Of a DNA stretch of 64,000 nt, positions 16,873 to 25,034 are shown in pieces. The translations under genes were made by a program, and so were the position numbers. Within the stretch, counting starts at the first letter, position 1. Every line of letters begins with the position of its first letter. The notes under the pieces are model-generated. The model was not told the origin of the DNA. It searched no databases and worked only from the letters and a program-made list of their open reading frames with translations. Source of the DNA: TMED27 sp964350435 (GTDB lineage Bacteria; Pseudomonadota; Alphaproteobacteria; Micavibrionales; Micavibrionaceae); NCBI GenBank assembly GCA_964350435.1, contig CAYGJS010000006.1, positions 1-64,000 of the forward strand. The letters run 5' to 3'.

Positions 16873-17904
16873 TTGATATTTCAAACCATGACTTGGTGGC
16901 ATCCCGAAAATTTTGCAATCCAAAAGCCCTTCCTGGAAACCCGCATGCGTATTCTCAAGGACGTACGGCGATTCTTCGATGCGCAAGATTTCTGGGAGGT
17001 TGAAACCCCGATCCTGCAAATTTCCCCCGTTATGGACACCCATATCCATGCCTTCAAAACCGAAGTTCTGGGGCTGGATCTGAAACATGAGCGCGATCTC
17101 TACCTCCACACCTCGCCCGAATTTGCGATGAAAAAGCTGATGGTGGCGGGCTTGCCCAAAATCTACCAAATTGGCCATGTTTTTCGCAATGGCGAAGGCT
17201 CAAGGCTCCACAGCGTCGAATTCACGATGCTGGAATGGTATCGCGCGGGTGGCGGCTACGAAGACATCATGCAAGACTGCATGGACCTCCTGCGCGCCCT
17301 TAAAATAGATACATTCCGCTATAACGGAAAACTCTGCGACCCCCATGCCGATTGGCAACGCCTAAGCGTACAAGACGCTTTCAAACTCTACGCAAACATC
17401 GATTTACCCCCTCTCCTTGGGGAGAGGGATGGGGTGAGGGACTTTGCTAAAGCTGCAATCGAGCAAGGTGTACGCATCATAGATTCCGATAACTGGGATG
17501 ATATCTTCCACGCCGTTATGGCCGCAAAGATTGAAGCCCATCTCGGCATGGAAGTCCCTACAATCCTGTGCGATTACCCCGCATCCATGGCCTCTCTATC
17601 GCGCAAGAAACCATCCGACCCCAGATTCGCGGAGCGTTTCGAACTCTATGTCTGCGGCGTCGAACTCGCCAACGCCTTTAGCGAGCTCACAGATGCAAGC
17701 GAGCAGCGCAAACGCTTCCATCAGGAGATGGATATCAAAGAAAAACTCTACGGTGAGCGCTACCCGATAGATGAAGATTTCTTGGACGCTCTGGAGTACG
17801 GCCTGCCCGAAAGCGGAGGCATTGCGCTTGGCCTTGATCGCCTCGTCATGCTCGCCACCGACGCACAAAAAATCGAAGATGTCCTCTGGACAGGAAAACC
17901 TTGA
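16873..17904 (+). CDS. epmA: EF-P lysine lysyltransferase (EpmA/GenX/PoxA)
   Basis: This 343-residue class II synthetase-like protein is equivalent to the catalytic core of LysRS without the anticodon domain. It attaches beta-lysine to the conserved Lys of elongation factor P. The class II motifs are visible: motif 1 around FWEVETPILQISPVMD, motif 2 as YQIGHVFRNGEGSRLHSVEF, and motif 3 as ESGGIALGLDRLVML. Its substrate EF-P is encoded at 51125-51694. Residues about 178-190 (PPLLGERDGVRDF) are encoded by an inserted palindromic repeat that keeps the frame. An alternative ATG lies at 16888. Confidence 0.9.
   Translation: MIFQTMTWWHPENFAIQKPFLETRMRILKDVRRFFDAQDFWEVETPILQISPVMDTHIHAFKTEVLGLDLKHERDLYLHTSPEFAMKKLMVAGLPKIYQIGHVFRNGEGSRLHSVEFTMLEWYRAGGGYEDIMQDCMDLLRALKIDTFRYNGKLCDPHADWQRLSVQDAFKLYANIDLPPLLGERDGVRDFAKAAIEQGVRIIDSDNWDDIFHAVMAAKIEAHLGMEVPTILCDYPASMASLSRKKPSDPRFAERFELYVCGVELANAFSELTDASEQRKRFHQEMDIKEKLYGERYPIDEDFLDALEYGLPESGGIALGLDRLVMLATDAQKIEDVLWTGKP
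17406..17440. repeat. in-frame palindromic repeat inside epmA
   Basis: CCCCTCTCCTTGGGGAGAGG is a self-complementary hairpin followed by GATGGGGTGAGGG. This type of sequence is known as a dispersed intergenic repeat in many proteobacterial genomes. Here it lies within coding sequence and adds about a dozen residues without breaking the frame. Confidence 0.7.
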
Positions 17905-17909
17905 ATTTT

Positions 17910-17948
17910 GTCATTGCGAGGAAGGCTGAAAGCCTGACGCGGCAATCT
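17910..17948. repeat. short dispersed palindromic repeat (GTCATTGCGAG type)
   Basis: GTCATTGCGAGGAAGGCTG is followed by AAGCCTGACGCGGCAATCT. The ends are partly complementary (ATTGC / GCAAT), with an inner AGGCT/AGCCT hairpin. It fills the space between the convergent epmA and EndoU-like genes and its last bases overlap the EndoU-like stop region. This resembles widespread REP-like units. Confidence 0.6.
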
Positions 17949-18405
17949 AATTATCATTGGCAGGGCAGGGGTTGCGCGGCACATTGGTGGGGTAGCTGGT
18001 TATTATATTGCGTTTCTGCCCATCAATCACGACCCGCACCTTCACGCCGTCTTGAATCTCTTCCGCAACAAAGTAGCCATTTCCTTGCTGCTCCCAATCA
18101 AGATTGTCATTCGCCGCCATCCTCTGGGTTACGGATAAAATCCGCGCCTCATCCCAATCTTGTGGAAATTCAGACTTACAAGGCACCCCCGTGCCATATA
18201 AATGCCCGCCGCCGCGCCCGTCACCATGCAAGATATGCGCGGCCCGCTCCTCACTCAACACCGCCGATGAACCCGAAACATCAATCAAATCAGGGGCGGG
18301 CGCAAGCTCGGCAAAATCTCTGTATACCGTCAGGCCAACAACAAACATCAAGAGCGCCGCCACCAAAAGCCGCACTCTATCTCCCTTAGTTTTTTTCGAA
18401 GGCAT
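17947..18405 (-). CDS. membrane-anchored or exported EndoU-like nuclease
   Basis: This 152-residue protein has an N-terminal hydrophobic segment (RLLVAALLMFVVGLTVY) followed by a domain like bacterial EndoU: HILHGDGRGGGHLYGTG (two histidines spaced as in the family), then FPQDWDEARIL, VRVVIDGQKR and IITSYPTN, which match the order of family motifs. EndoU enzymes are RNases often used as toxins, including tRNA-cleaving contact-dependent toxins. The start at ATG 18405 lies inside the 3' end of the upstream ParB-like gene (20-bp overlap), implying translational coupling. Whether it is a toxin, an envelope nuclease or a housekeeping RNase is open. The longer frame to 18504 is unlikely. Confidence 0.7.
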   Translation of the reverse strand: MPSKKTKGDRVRLLVAALLMFVVGLTVYRDFAELAPAPDLIDVSGSSAVLSEERAAHILHGDGRGGGHLYGTGVPCKSEFPQDWDEARILSVTQRMAANDNLDWEQQGNGYFVAEEIQDGVKVRVVIDGQKRNIITSYPTNVPRNPCPANDN

Positions 18406-18826
18406 GAGGCAAACCAAAAGCTTTGAGTGTTTTATAAAAGTCATCCTTATAGGGCAGAGCAGCCCAATCAGGATCGATATAATCGGGCGGAGGGTCGGTT
18501 TCAAATCTTACGGCGCGAATAACATCACGCCCTTCGATTAAGGCTTTACAGCACCGATGCATCCCATCCATAAGGCTGCCGTCTGCGTGCAAAATAATAG
18601 GATAATTGAGATCGCATTCATAAATCAGCTTCGCATGCAGCGCAATATCCCGCGCAATCGGCTTCTTGAACTCGCCTTCCTCATGCCAATAGGTATCATT
18701 CAATTCGGATATTTGATCCAAAGGAACTTCAATGATCGGCATATCTTTGGCCCGTTCAACAAGTTTGTGAACATCCCAAACATATGTTTTGTCACCGATT
18801 TTTTTCGAGTGATATTGCTGGCGCAT
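18386..18826 (-). CDS. ParB/sulfiredoxin-fold-like protein
   Basis: This 146-residue protein contains the motif DGSLMDGMHRCCKALIEG, which fits the DGxHR nucleotide-binding motif of ParB/Srx-type domains, preceded by PIIEVPLDQISELND and YPIILHADG. It has no helix-turn-helix, so it is not a full partitioning ParB. It begins 8 bp after the aldolase stop and overlaps the EndoU-like gene, so the three form one unit. It could be the partner or antidote of the EndoU-like protein, but nothing in its sequence proves that. Confidence 0.6.
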   Translation of the reverse strand: MRQQYHSKKIGDKTYVWDVHKLVERAKDMPIIEVPLDQISELNDTYWHEEGEFKKPIARDIALHAKLIYECDLNYPIILHADGSLMDGMHRCCKALIEGRDVIRAVRFETDPPPDYIDPDWAALPYKDDFYKTLKAFGLPHAFEKN

Positions 18827-18834
18827 CAGAGCAA

Positions 18835-19746
18835 TCAGGCCGCCGCCGCTTTCGAACCCGCCACAGACGCATCAAAGATCTTATCAATCACGGCGCCCAA
18901 AATGGAATTGAATTCGTCGTCGCTCTGCGAGGCCCGCAGATCATTCGAAAGCGCGCGCGAGAAACTGGCGATCATACCGTCATTCGCCGCCAGACGCTTG
19001 CAGGATTCATCCAAAGAATACCCCCCCGACAGCGCAACCACCCGCACAACCCGCGCATGGTTAATCAGATCCGCATAGAAATTCGCCTCTTCAGGCAAAG
19101 TCAGCTTTAGCATCACCTCACGCCCCGCAGGCAGAGTGTCCAGATGTTTCAAGATTTCGGCCTTCATAATCGCCTCACACGCGGCCTTATCACCCGCATG
19201 GATATTCACTTCAGGCTCGATAATCGGCACAAGGCCATGATCCATGATCGTGCCGGCAACCTCGAACTGCTGAGCCACTGCTGCGGCAATCCCGCCCGCA
19301 TTCGCGCTATTAATGGTGGAGCGCATCTTGGTGCCGAAAATGCCTTTCGCCACCCCGCGCTTCAAAAGCGCCTCCAGATCAGGCATAGGCTTCATCAATT
19401 GCACGCCATCCTGCTCATCAGCCAGACCTTTATCAATCTTCAGGAACGGCACAACGCCCAGTTTCTCCCACAAATACTGCGCAGTCGGAATGCCTTCAAT
19501 CACATCGTCCATAGTCTTTTCAAACAAAATCGCGCCCAAAATTTTCTCGCCGTTAAACACAGGGGCTGTGATAATGCGGCTGCGCATCTCATGCACCTTG
19601 GCAAACATCTCGTCTTCACCCGCATACTCGCTCTCATCAACGCCGTACGCCTTCAAAGCCTTGGGCGTAGAACCTCCGCTCTGGTCAAGCGCGGCAATAA
19701 AACCTTTCCCGGATAAAATTTTGGCAAGCTGTTCAGAATTCGGCAT
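18835..19746 (-). CDS. fda: class I fructose-bisphosphate aldolase
   Basis: This 303-residue enzyme cleaves fructose 1,6-bisphosphate to DHAP and glyceraldehyde 3-phosphate. It matches the short prokaryotic class I aldolases: SGKGFIAALDQSGGSTPKAL at the start, GAILFEKTMDDVI, VVPFLKIDKGL, GLVPIIEPEVNIH and REVMLKLTLPEE, with a lysine expected to form the Schiff base. Transketolase and GAPDH genes lie about 2-3 kb upstream on the same strand, so central carbon genes cluster here. It is followed closely by the ParB-like and EndoU-like genes. Confidence 0.9.
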   Translation of the reverse strand: MPNSEQLAKILSGKGFIAALDQSGGSTPKALKAYGVDESEYAGEDEMFAKVHEMRSRIITAPVFNGEKILGAILFEKTMDDVIEGIPTAQYLWEKLGVVPFLKIDKGLADEQDGVQLMKPMPDLEALLKRGVAKGIFGTKMRSTINSANAGGIAAAVAQQFEVAGTIMDHGLVPIIEPEVNIHAGDKAACEAIMKAEILKHLDTLPAGREVMLKLTLPEEANFYADLINHARVVRVVALSGGYSLDESCKRLAANDGMIASFSRALSNDLRASQSDDEFNSILGAVIDKIFDASVAGSKAAAA

Positions 19747-19770
19747 GGGATACTCCGTGTTTTTTAATCC

Positions 19771-19853
19771 GTCATCCTGAAGCGTTTACGCTGAAGGATC
19801 TCATGGCCAAAGGATCAGGAGATTCTTCAGGGCTAAAGCCCTTCAGAATGACA
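19771..19853. repeat. dispersed inverted-repeat element, copy 1
   Basis: The first 31 bases, starting GTCATCCTGAAGCGTTTACG, are identical to those at 35290. The termini GTCATCCTGAAG and CTTCAGAATGAC are inverted repeats with one mismatch. The element lies upstream of the aldolase gene. Its ~80-bp size and the second copy mark it as a small non-coding mobile-type repeat. Confidence 0.8.
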
Positions 19854-19914
19854 AAAGGGTTGCATAACACATGATGTATAGCCAACCGCTTGTTCCAAAA
19901 CAAGGAATTTTTGA

Positions 19915-20103
19915 TTATCTGTCGAAGCCTATAATACCGCGTAAAGCACCGGAAACTTGTGCTGGTCTTGTAAATCCAGCAGCTAACATTTCGGCGCTCA
20001 AATCCGGAGCGCCAATACTGACAACATTCCCGCGCGCAGGCGAGCCACAAGACGCTTCAATCGCTTCTCTAACTCCTGAAAGATCTATTCCTACTCTATC
20101 CAT
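19915..20103 (-). CDS. possible 62-residue protein coupled to the winged-helix gene
   Basis: This frame starts at an ATG overlapping the last 8 bp of the upstream winged-helix gene, with GAAGG about 10 bp before it. It encodes MDRVGIDLSGVREAIEASCG followed by a compact mixed sequence ending IIGFDR. No family is recognised. Coupling and the ribosome site favour a real gene; the short length argues for caution. The rest of 19747-20095 holds only the repeat at 19771. Confidence 0.4.
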   Translation of the reverse strand: MDRVGIDLSGVREAIEASCGSPARGNVVSIGAPDLSAEMLAAGFTRPAQVSGALRGIIGFDR

Positions 20104-20668
20104 CTACTATAGCACCTTCTTTTTTGAGCCTATTATAAGCTCTGTTATCTGTGGACGCTGCACCATCGTACAAATCGTCAATAATATCTTTCTTCTCTGC
20201 TGTCCCTTTTTCATCAAGCGCGGCAATAATTTTTGCATCGCGTAATGTTGGTTTCTCCAGCTTCAAAGCCGTTGTAAATTCCTCTAAAAAAGTCTTCAAA
20301 AACTCATGCTTACCATTAAAGTAATCAAGCGCCGCTTTTAAACCCTTCTTTGAATACCCCTCAATTTCAATCGTCTTTGAACGGGCATCCTCGTTACTAT
20401 CTTGCAGACGTATACAGCCATAGTCAAAAAGCCAGTCTGTCTCGCGTTTTACGGTGGATTTATCCAAAGATAAACGCTCCATAATCGCCGCCTGCGTAGT
20501 GCCAGGATACTGATCAATATCGGTCAATATCAAGGCCCGGCGTAATGATGAGGAGGGATCATTCCCCAACGCCTCTACCAAATGATCAATAATCAAGCAG
20601 ACCTTTTGGCCTTCCGTGGTCATTGCTCGCTTTGCAAGGTTTGTAACCATAATTGATATATACACCAT
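20096..20668 (-). CDS. winged-helix (MarR-like) regulator
   Basis: This 190-residue protein contains a winged-helix pattern at about residues 45-90 (LILTDIDQYPGTTQAAIMER, then LDKSTVKRETDWLFDYGCI), the recognition-helix layout of MarR-like proteins, followed by a helical C-terminal half with a second possible winged segment (AALDEKGTAEKKDIIDDLYD). It probably binds DNA. The target is unknown; the downstream 62-residue frame may be co-regulated. ATG 20650 is an alternative start. Confidence 0.6.
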   Translation of the reverse strand: MVYISIMVTNLAKRAMTTEGQKVCLIIDHLVEALGNDPSSSLRRALILTDIDQYPGTTQAAIMERLSLDKSTVKRETDWLFDYGCIRLQDSNEDARSKTIEIEGYSKKGLKAALDYFNGKHEFLKTFLEEFTTALKLEKPTLRDAKIIAALDEKGTAEKKDIIDDLYDGAASTDNRAYNRLKKEGAIVDG

Positions 20669-20726
20669 TCCGCGGCTCTAATACAAGAAAATTCACTATT
20701 CGTTAACTAAATCATCCACAAAGGCA

Positions 20727-21425
20727 CTAATTTATAGCATCAAACAGGTTTCCCCGCGCCTCGGATGGCGGCGAATCAATCACACTGATACTCTCAAGAA
20801 GCTGCTCCAGCTGTGTTTTCTGTTCAGGCTCAAGAACCCCTGAAGGTGAATTCGGATCGTTTTGCGCTTCATTCTCTGCGCGCTGCGCCTTCAGTTCCTC
20901 TTCACGCTTGGCTTGAACCTCCCGCTGCGCTGTGATCCTTGCCGCTTGCGCCGCCCGCGCCACCGCAAAATCCTGCGATGATGGCTCTGCAGGAGCAAGC
21001 GCCGCACGAATAACCACATCCAGCTTGCGCACCGTTGCTTCGGGATTGCCGGGAATAGGGGACGCATCAATCTGTACTTCCCCCGCGATGGCATATTCGC
21101 GCCCGTCCGGCCCTGTGGTCGTTTCATACGAAATCGCCCCCGCATACGCACCGCCCACCGTCTTATGCGCCTGCTCATGGCTTCGCACCTCGCGGTCAGT
21201 GGCCTCCAGCTCATCAACAATTTTCTGTTCTTCTTCGGATAATTCATTATCAAGCAAAGACTGAGTATCGCTCGCGGCCTGAAGGGCCTTAACAGCCTGA
21301 GCAGCATCACTGCCATTGGCCTTGGCCTCCGCTTCCTTCAAAATTTCATCAATCGGCGATACATTCAAAACCCGCTGCGGGCTCTGAAAGGGAATAAATC
21401 CAGAATTTGAGATCGACGACACCAT
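20727..21425 (-). CDS. SprA-related putative metalloprotease
   Basis: This 232-residue protein contains the SprA-related family core: DREVRSHEQAHKTVGGAYAG, then ISYETTTGPDGREYAIAGEV and IDASPIPGNPEATV. The HEQAH segment is a HExxH-type zinc site, which is the reason the family is called a putative metalloprotease. The N-terminus (SSISNSGFIPFQSPQRVLNV) and the C-terminal coiled, Gln/Glu-rich tail look disordered. No signal peptide is visible. Substrate and location are unknown. Confidence 0.75.
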   Translation of the reverse strand: MVSSISNSGFIPFQSPQRVLNVSPIDEILKEAEAKANGSDAAQAVKALQAASDTQSLLDNELSEEEQKIVDELEATDREVRSHEQAHKTVGGAYAGAISYETTTGPDGREYAIAGEVQIDASPIPGNPEATVRKLDVVIRAALAPAEPSSQDFAVARAAQAARITAQREVQAKREEELKAQRAENEAQNDPNSPSGVLEPEQKTQLEQLLESISVIDSPPSEARGNLFDAIN

Positions 21426-21460
21426 GATCTTTTTATTATTTCAGATAAAAAAGCGGGGCG

Positions 21461-21505
21461 CAAAAATAAAGCTGGCCCGGAAGATTAACTTCACAGACCA
21501 GCTTT
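21461..21505 (-). terminator. probable terminator of the gap operon
   Basis: On the minus strand AAAGCTGGTC and GGCCAGCTTT form a ~10-bp stem with one G-T pair around an 18-20 nt loop, followed by ATTTTTG. It lies about 90 bp past the gap stop and before the SprA-like gene. Confidence 0.6.
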
Positions 21506-21596
21506 GCCACGGAGAACGGTTTAGAATTACACATTAATTCCCGCCTGATTCCCTGTCAAACAGATTCGCTAAAATTATTGTGAATTGTACACAACC

Positions 21597-22604
21597 CTAT
21601 TTATACCCTACGGAATGCATCTTCAGCGCAGTATCCAGCATGCGGCAGGAAAAACCCCACTCATTATCATACCATGCCGCAACCCTTACCAGATTTCCCT
21701 GAACCACCTTTGTAGCATTCAGATCAAAACTGCAAGAATGCGGGTCATGATTAAAATCAGACGACACGCACGGATCGTCAAAAACCCCTAAAATCCCCTT
21801 AAGCTTGCCATTCGCGTGTTTGGTCACGGCGGCGTTCACTTCCGCCACAGTGACATCGCGCTTGGCAATAAAATTCAAATCAACCAGAGAAACATTGGCA
21901 ACCGGCACGCGGACAGAAACCCCATCCAGTTTGCCCGCAAGCTCTGGCAGCACAAGCCCGACTGCCTTTGCCGCGCCCGTGGAAGACGGCACAAGGCTCA
22001 TCGCCGCTGCGCGCGCGCGGTAGGGGTCTTTATGCGAACCATCGACCAAATTCTGATCGCCTGTATAGGCATGAACGGTCGTCATAAACCCTTTTTCAAT
22101 CCCGATTTCCTCGTTAAGAGCATAGGCCATTGGCGCAAGGCAGTTCGTCGTGCAGGACGCATTCGAAACCATCGTATGTTCCGCCTGAATTTTGTCATGG
22201 TTCACCCCGTAAACCACAGTCAAATCCTCCCCATCCGCGGGCGCAGAAATCAGAACCTTCTTCGCGCCTTGCGCCAAATGTTGATCGGCTCCCTCACGGT
22301 CACGGAACTTGCCCGTGCATTCTAAAACGATATCGACATTTTCACGGTCCCAGTGCAGCTCGCTGACATCGCGGCTGCGGAAGCGGTGTACGCGCTTTCC
22401 GCCAATAATAATCCAATCGTCACTCTCGCGGATCACCTCAAAAGGCGCGCGCCCGTGAATGGAATCATATTTCAGCAGCGGAAAGAAATTCCCGCCCGGA
22501 TCATTAATCGCCGCGAGTTCCACATCGTGATCCAACTCAAAAATAGCGCGGGCAACAAGGCGGCCAATCCGCCCAAATCCATTAATTCCAACTCTTAAAG
22601 TCAT
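21597..22604 (-). CDS. gap: glyceraldehyde-3-phosphate dehydrogenase, type I
   Basis: This 335-residue enzyme oxidises glyceraldehyde 3-phosphate to 1,3-bisphosphoglycerate, or runs the reverse reaction in gluconeogenesis. The Rossmann motif is GINGFGRIGR (6-15). NDP at 34-36 fits NAD preference. The catalytic Cys151 lies in SNASCTTNCLAP and His178 in MTTVHAYTG. It overlaps the transketolase stop by 4 bp (ATGA), so the two are co-translated, and a hairpin terminator follows. Confidence 0.97.
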   Translation of the reverse strand: MTLRVGINGFGRIGRLVARAIFELDHDVELAAINDPGGNFFPLLKYDSIHGRAPFEVIRESDDWIIIGGKRVHRFRSRDVSELHWDRENVDIVLECTGKFRDREGADQHLAQGAKKVLISAPADGEDLTVVYGVNHDKIQAEHTMVSNASCTTNCLAPMAYALNEEIGIEKGFMTTVHAYTGDQNLVDGSHKDPYRARAAAMSLVPSSTGAAKAVGLVLPELAGKLDGVSVRVPVANVSLVDLNFIAKRDVTVAEVNAAVTKHANGKLKGILGVFDDPCVSSDFNHDPHSCSFDLNATKVVQGNLVRVAAWYDNEWGFSCRMLDTALKMHSVGYK

Positions 22605-24616
22605 ACTTTTTTCTTCTCCAGTTTAGTCTTCGCGGCCTTCACAATCGCTTCCGTGGTAATGCCGAAATGCTCGAACAATGCTTCTGCTGGCGCGCTCGCC
22701 CCAAAACTATCCATACCGATAAACGTGCCATGCCCGCCGAGAATGCGATCCCATCCCTGACGAACGCCCGCCTCAATTCCGATTTTGATGCTGTTGTTGC
22801 ACACCAGCTTCACGAAATCATCGTGATTATCTTTGGCATTCTCAAAGAATAAATCCATACACGGCACAGACACAACGCGAACCTGAGCATTTATCTGCTC
22901 AGCCGCTTCCATCGCCAGATAGACTTCCGACCCTGAGGCAAAGAGTGTGACCTCTGGCTCGCCTTCACTGTCCTTAAGGATATATGCGCCTTTTTCAACC
23001 ATGTTTTCGCTGCGGTCAGAACATAAAGTCGGCAAGCCCTGACGCGTAAGTGCCAATATAGACGGCGCGCTGCGGGCGTTAATCGCACATTCCCAAGCCT
23101 CCGCTGTCTCAATACCGTCACAGGGGCGGTACACAAAACAATTCGGAATAGCCCGAAGTGCCGCCAGATGCTCAACCGGCTGATGCGTGGGTCCGTCCTC
23201 GCCAAGGCCGATGGAATCATGTGTCATCACATGAATAACCCGAAGTTTCATAAGCGCGGCAAGGCGAATAGCAGGCCGCGAATAATCCGCAAATTGTAAG
23301 AACGTACCCGCATACGGCAGCAAATTCGAATGCAGGGCCATACCGTTCATCGCCGCCGCCATGCCGTGCTCGCGCACGCCGTAATTGATATAATTCCCGC
23401 CATAGTTGGATTTATCAAAAACCTTGGAAGCCGCGACTTTGGTATTATTAGACCCCGTTAAATCCGCAGATCCGCCTATAAAGAGCCACAAACGATCCAC
23501 CAGTTTTTCCAAACACATACCCGAAGTCTGCCGCGTCGCCTTATTCGGCTTACCCTTGGCAAATTCCGCTTTCAAATCCGCAATCACAGGTGCAATCGCT
23601 TTCGAATAATCGCCCGCAGAAAATTTCTCGAAACACTCGCGCATCTCATGCGTATTAAGAACATTCCCCCAAGCATGCGACAGGGCTTTTCCACGCGCAC
23701 CAATCTCTCTCCAGGCATTCAAAATATCCTCAGGAATCTCAAACGGTGCATAAGGCCAGTTCAAATTCTTACGTGCGCCTTGAATTTCATCTACGCCCAA
23801 GGGTGCCCCATGCGAAGACGATTGACCTTCCTTGGTCGGTGCGCCATAACCGATTTTTGTCTTGCAGCAAATCAGGCTCGGCGTGTCGGATTTTTGCGCC
23901 TTGGCAATCGCCGCTTCAATCTCGGACATGGTATGCCCGTCAACCGTCTGCACATCCCATCCATAAGCCTGAAAACGAGCAGGGGTGTTATCAATAAAGG
24001 AAAGATCGGTCGATCCGTCAATCGAGATCGAATTGTCATCATACAGAACAATCATCTTATTTAAGCATAAATGCCCCGCCAATGAACACGCCTCGTGGCT
24101 GATCCCTTCCATCAAATCCCCATCACCACACATCACATATGTATAGTGATTAATAAGATCATCCCCATATCGTGCATTCAAACGACGCTCCGCAATCGCA
24201 AAGCCAACCGCGTTCGCAATGCCCTGACCCAGCGGGCCGGTGGTCGTTTCAATCCCCGCTTCGTGCTCCACCTCGGGATGTCCGGCGGTAATCGCTCCCA
24301 TCTGCCGGAAATTCTTGATCTGCTCGATCGTCATCTTCTCATACCCTGTGAGGTAATTCAGAGCGTATAAAAGCATGGATCCATGCCCGCCCGATAAAAT
24401 AACCCGGTCACGGTTCGGCCATTCCGGGGTCTTCGGATCAAATTTCAAAAATTTCGAATACAGCACAGTCGCCACATCCGCCATCCCCATTGGCATTCCG
24501 GGATGTCCGGAATTTGCTTTTTGCACCGCGTCCATCGAAAGTGCGCGAATGGCATTGGCCATGGTTCTAAGATCAGCAGAAGCAGAAGGGGCGGCAGCAG
24601 CCGAAGCAAGTGTCAT
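22601..24616 (-). CDS. tkt: transketolase
   Basis: This 671-residue thiamine-diphosphate enzyme moves two-carbon units between sugar phosphates in the pentose phosphate pathway. The features are GHPGMPMGMADVATVLYSKF near the N-terminus, the TPP motif GDGDLMEGISHEACSLAGHL with the closing DDNSI, GAPLGVDEIQGARKNL, and the pyrimidine-domain segment THDSIGLGEDGPTHQPVEHL. It is the first gene of a tkt-gap unit. The next gene upstream is divergent (zapA unit). Confidence 0.97.
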   Translation of the reverse strand: MTLASAAAAPSASADLRTMANAIRALSMDAVQKANSGHPGMPMGMADVATVLYSKFLKFDPKTPEWPNRDRVILSGGHGSMLLYALNYLTGYEKMTIEQIKNFRQMGAITAGHPEVEHEAGIETTTGPLGQGIANAVGFAIAERRLNARYGDDLINHYTYVMCGDGDLMEGISHEACSLAGHLCLNKMIVLYDDNSISIDGSTDLSFIDNTPARFQAYGWDVQTVDGHTMSEIEAAIAKAQKSDTPSLICCKTKIGYGAPTKEGQSSSHGAPLGVDEIQGARKNLNWPYAPFEIPEDILNAWREIGARGKALSHAWGNVLNTHEMRECFEKFSAGDYSKAIAPVIADLKAEFAKGKPNKATRQTSGMCLEKLVDRLWLFIGGSADLTGSNNTKVAASKVFDKSNYGGNYINYGVREHGMAAAMNGMALHSNLLPYAGTFLQFADYSRPAIRLAALMKLRVIHVMTHDSIGLGEDGPTHQPVEHLAALRAIPNCFVYRPCDGIETAEAWECAINARSAPSILALTRQGLPTLCSDRSENMVEKGAYILKDSEGEPEVTLFASGSEVYLAMEAAEQINAQVRVVSVPCMDLFFENAKDNHDDFVKLVCNNSIKIGIEAGVRQGWDRILGGHGTFIGMDSFGASAPAEALFEHFGITTEAIVKAAKTKLEKKKV

Positions 24617-24744
24617 AAGCGTATATGTTCCATCTAAAATTGTTCGTCTTTATATAAGCAGCGTCAATTAAAACCGCAACCCCGTATTTGCGCGAGCGCG
24701 GGCAACAGCCTGTGGACAGCTTTCATATTATTTATCCAAAATTC

Positions 24745-24773
24745 TTGACGTTAATTTTGTCTCGCAGATAGTG
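24745..24773 (+). promoter_or_regulatory. possible promoter of the zapA unit
   Basis: TTGACG (24745-24750) and ATAGTG (24768-24773) are separated by 17 bp, about 40 bp before the first start codon. The -35 box is good and the -10 box is weak. Confidence 0.4.
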
Positions 24774-24813
24774 TGGATCATCCAAATGAAATTAAACGAA
24801 GAAGGAGACTCCT

Positions 24814-25032
24814 GTGTCTGCTGTCGAACAAGCTTTGCTGAAACTCAATCAAGTCGTCGGAAAACTCGAAACCTCCGTAAGCACCGTAGAGGTCACCCTC
24901 AAAGGGCAACAACGTGACATGTTCGGCACCCCTACAAACAAGACAGGCGCAAACGTGAACCCCGAAATCGTGGCACAAAAGCTCGACAGCGCCATCGAAA
25001 CCCTCGAATCCGTTCTGCGTGAAGGAGAATAA
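24814..25032 (+). CDS. small coiled-coil protein upstream of zapA
   Basis: This 72-residue protein starts at GTG behind GAAGGAGACT. It is a continuous amphipathic helix at both ends (VEQALLKLNQVVGKLETSVS and EIVAQKLDSAIETLESVLRE). Small coiled-coil genes of DUF4164-like type commonly precede zapA in alphaproteobacteria, and it ends 2 bp before zapA. It probably helps the division ring or ZapA; this is inferred from the neighbourhood. Confidence 0.75.
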   Translation: MSAVEQALLKLNQVVGKLETSVSTVEVTLKGQQRDMFGTPTNKTGANVNPEIVAQKLDSAIETLESVLREGE

Positions 25033-25034
25033 CC

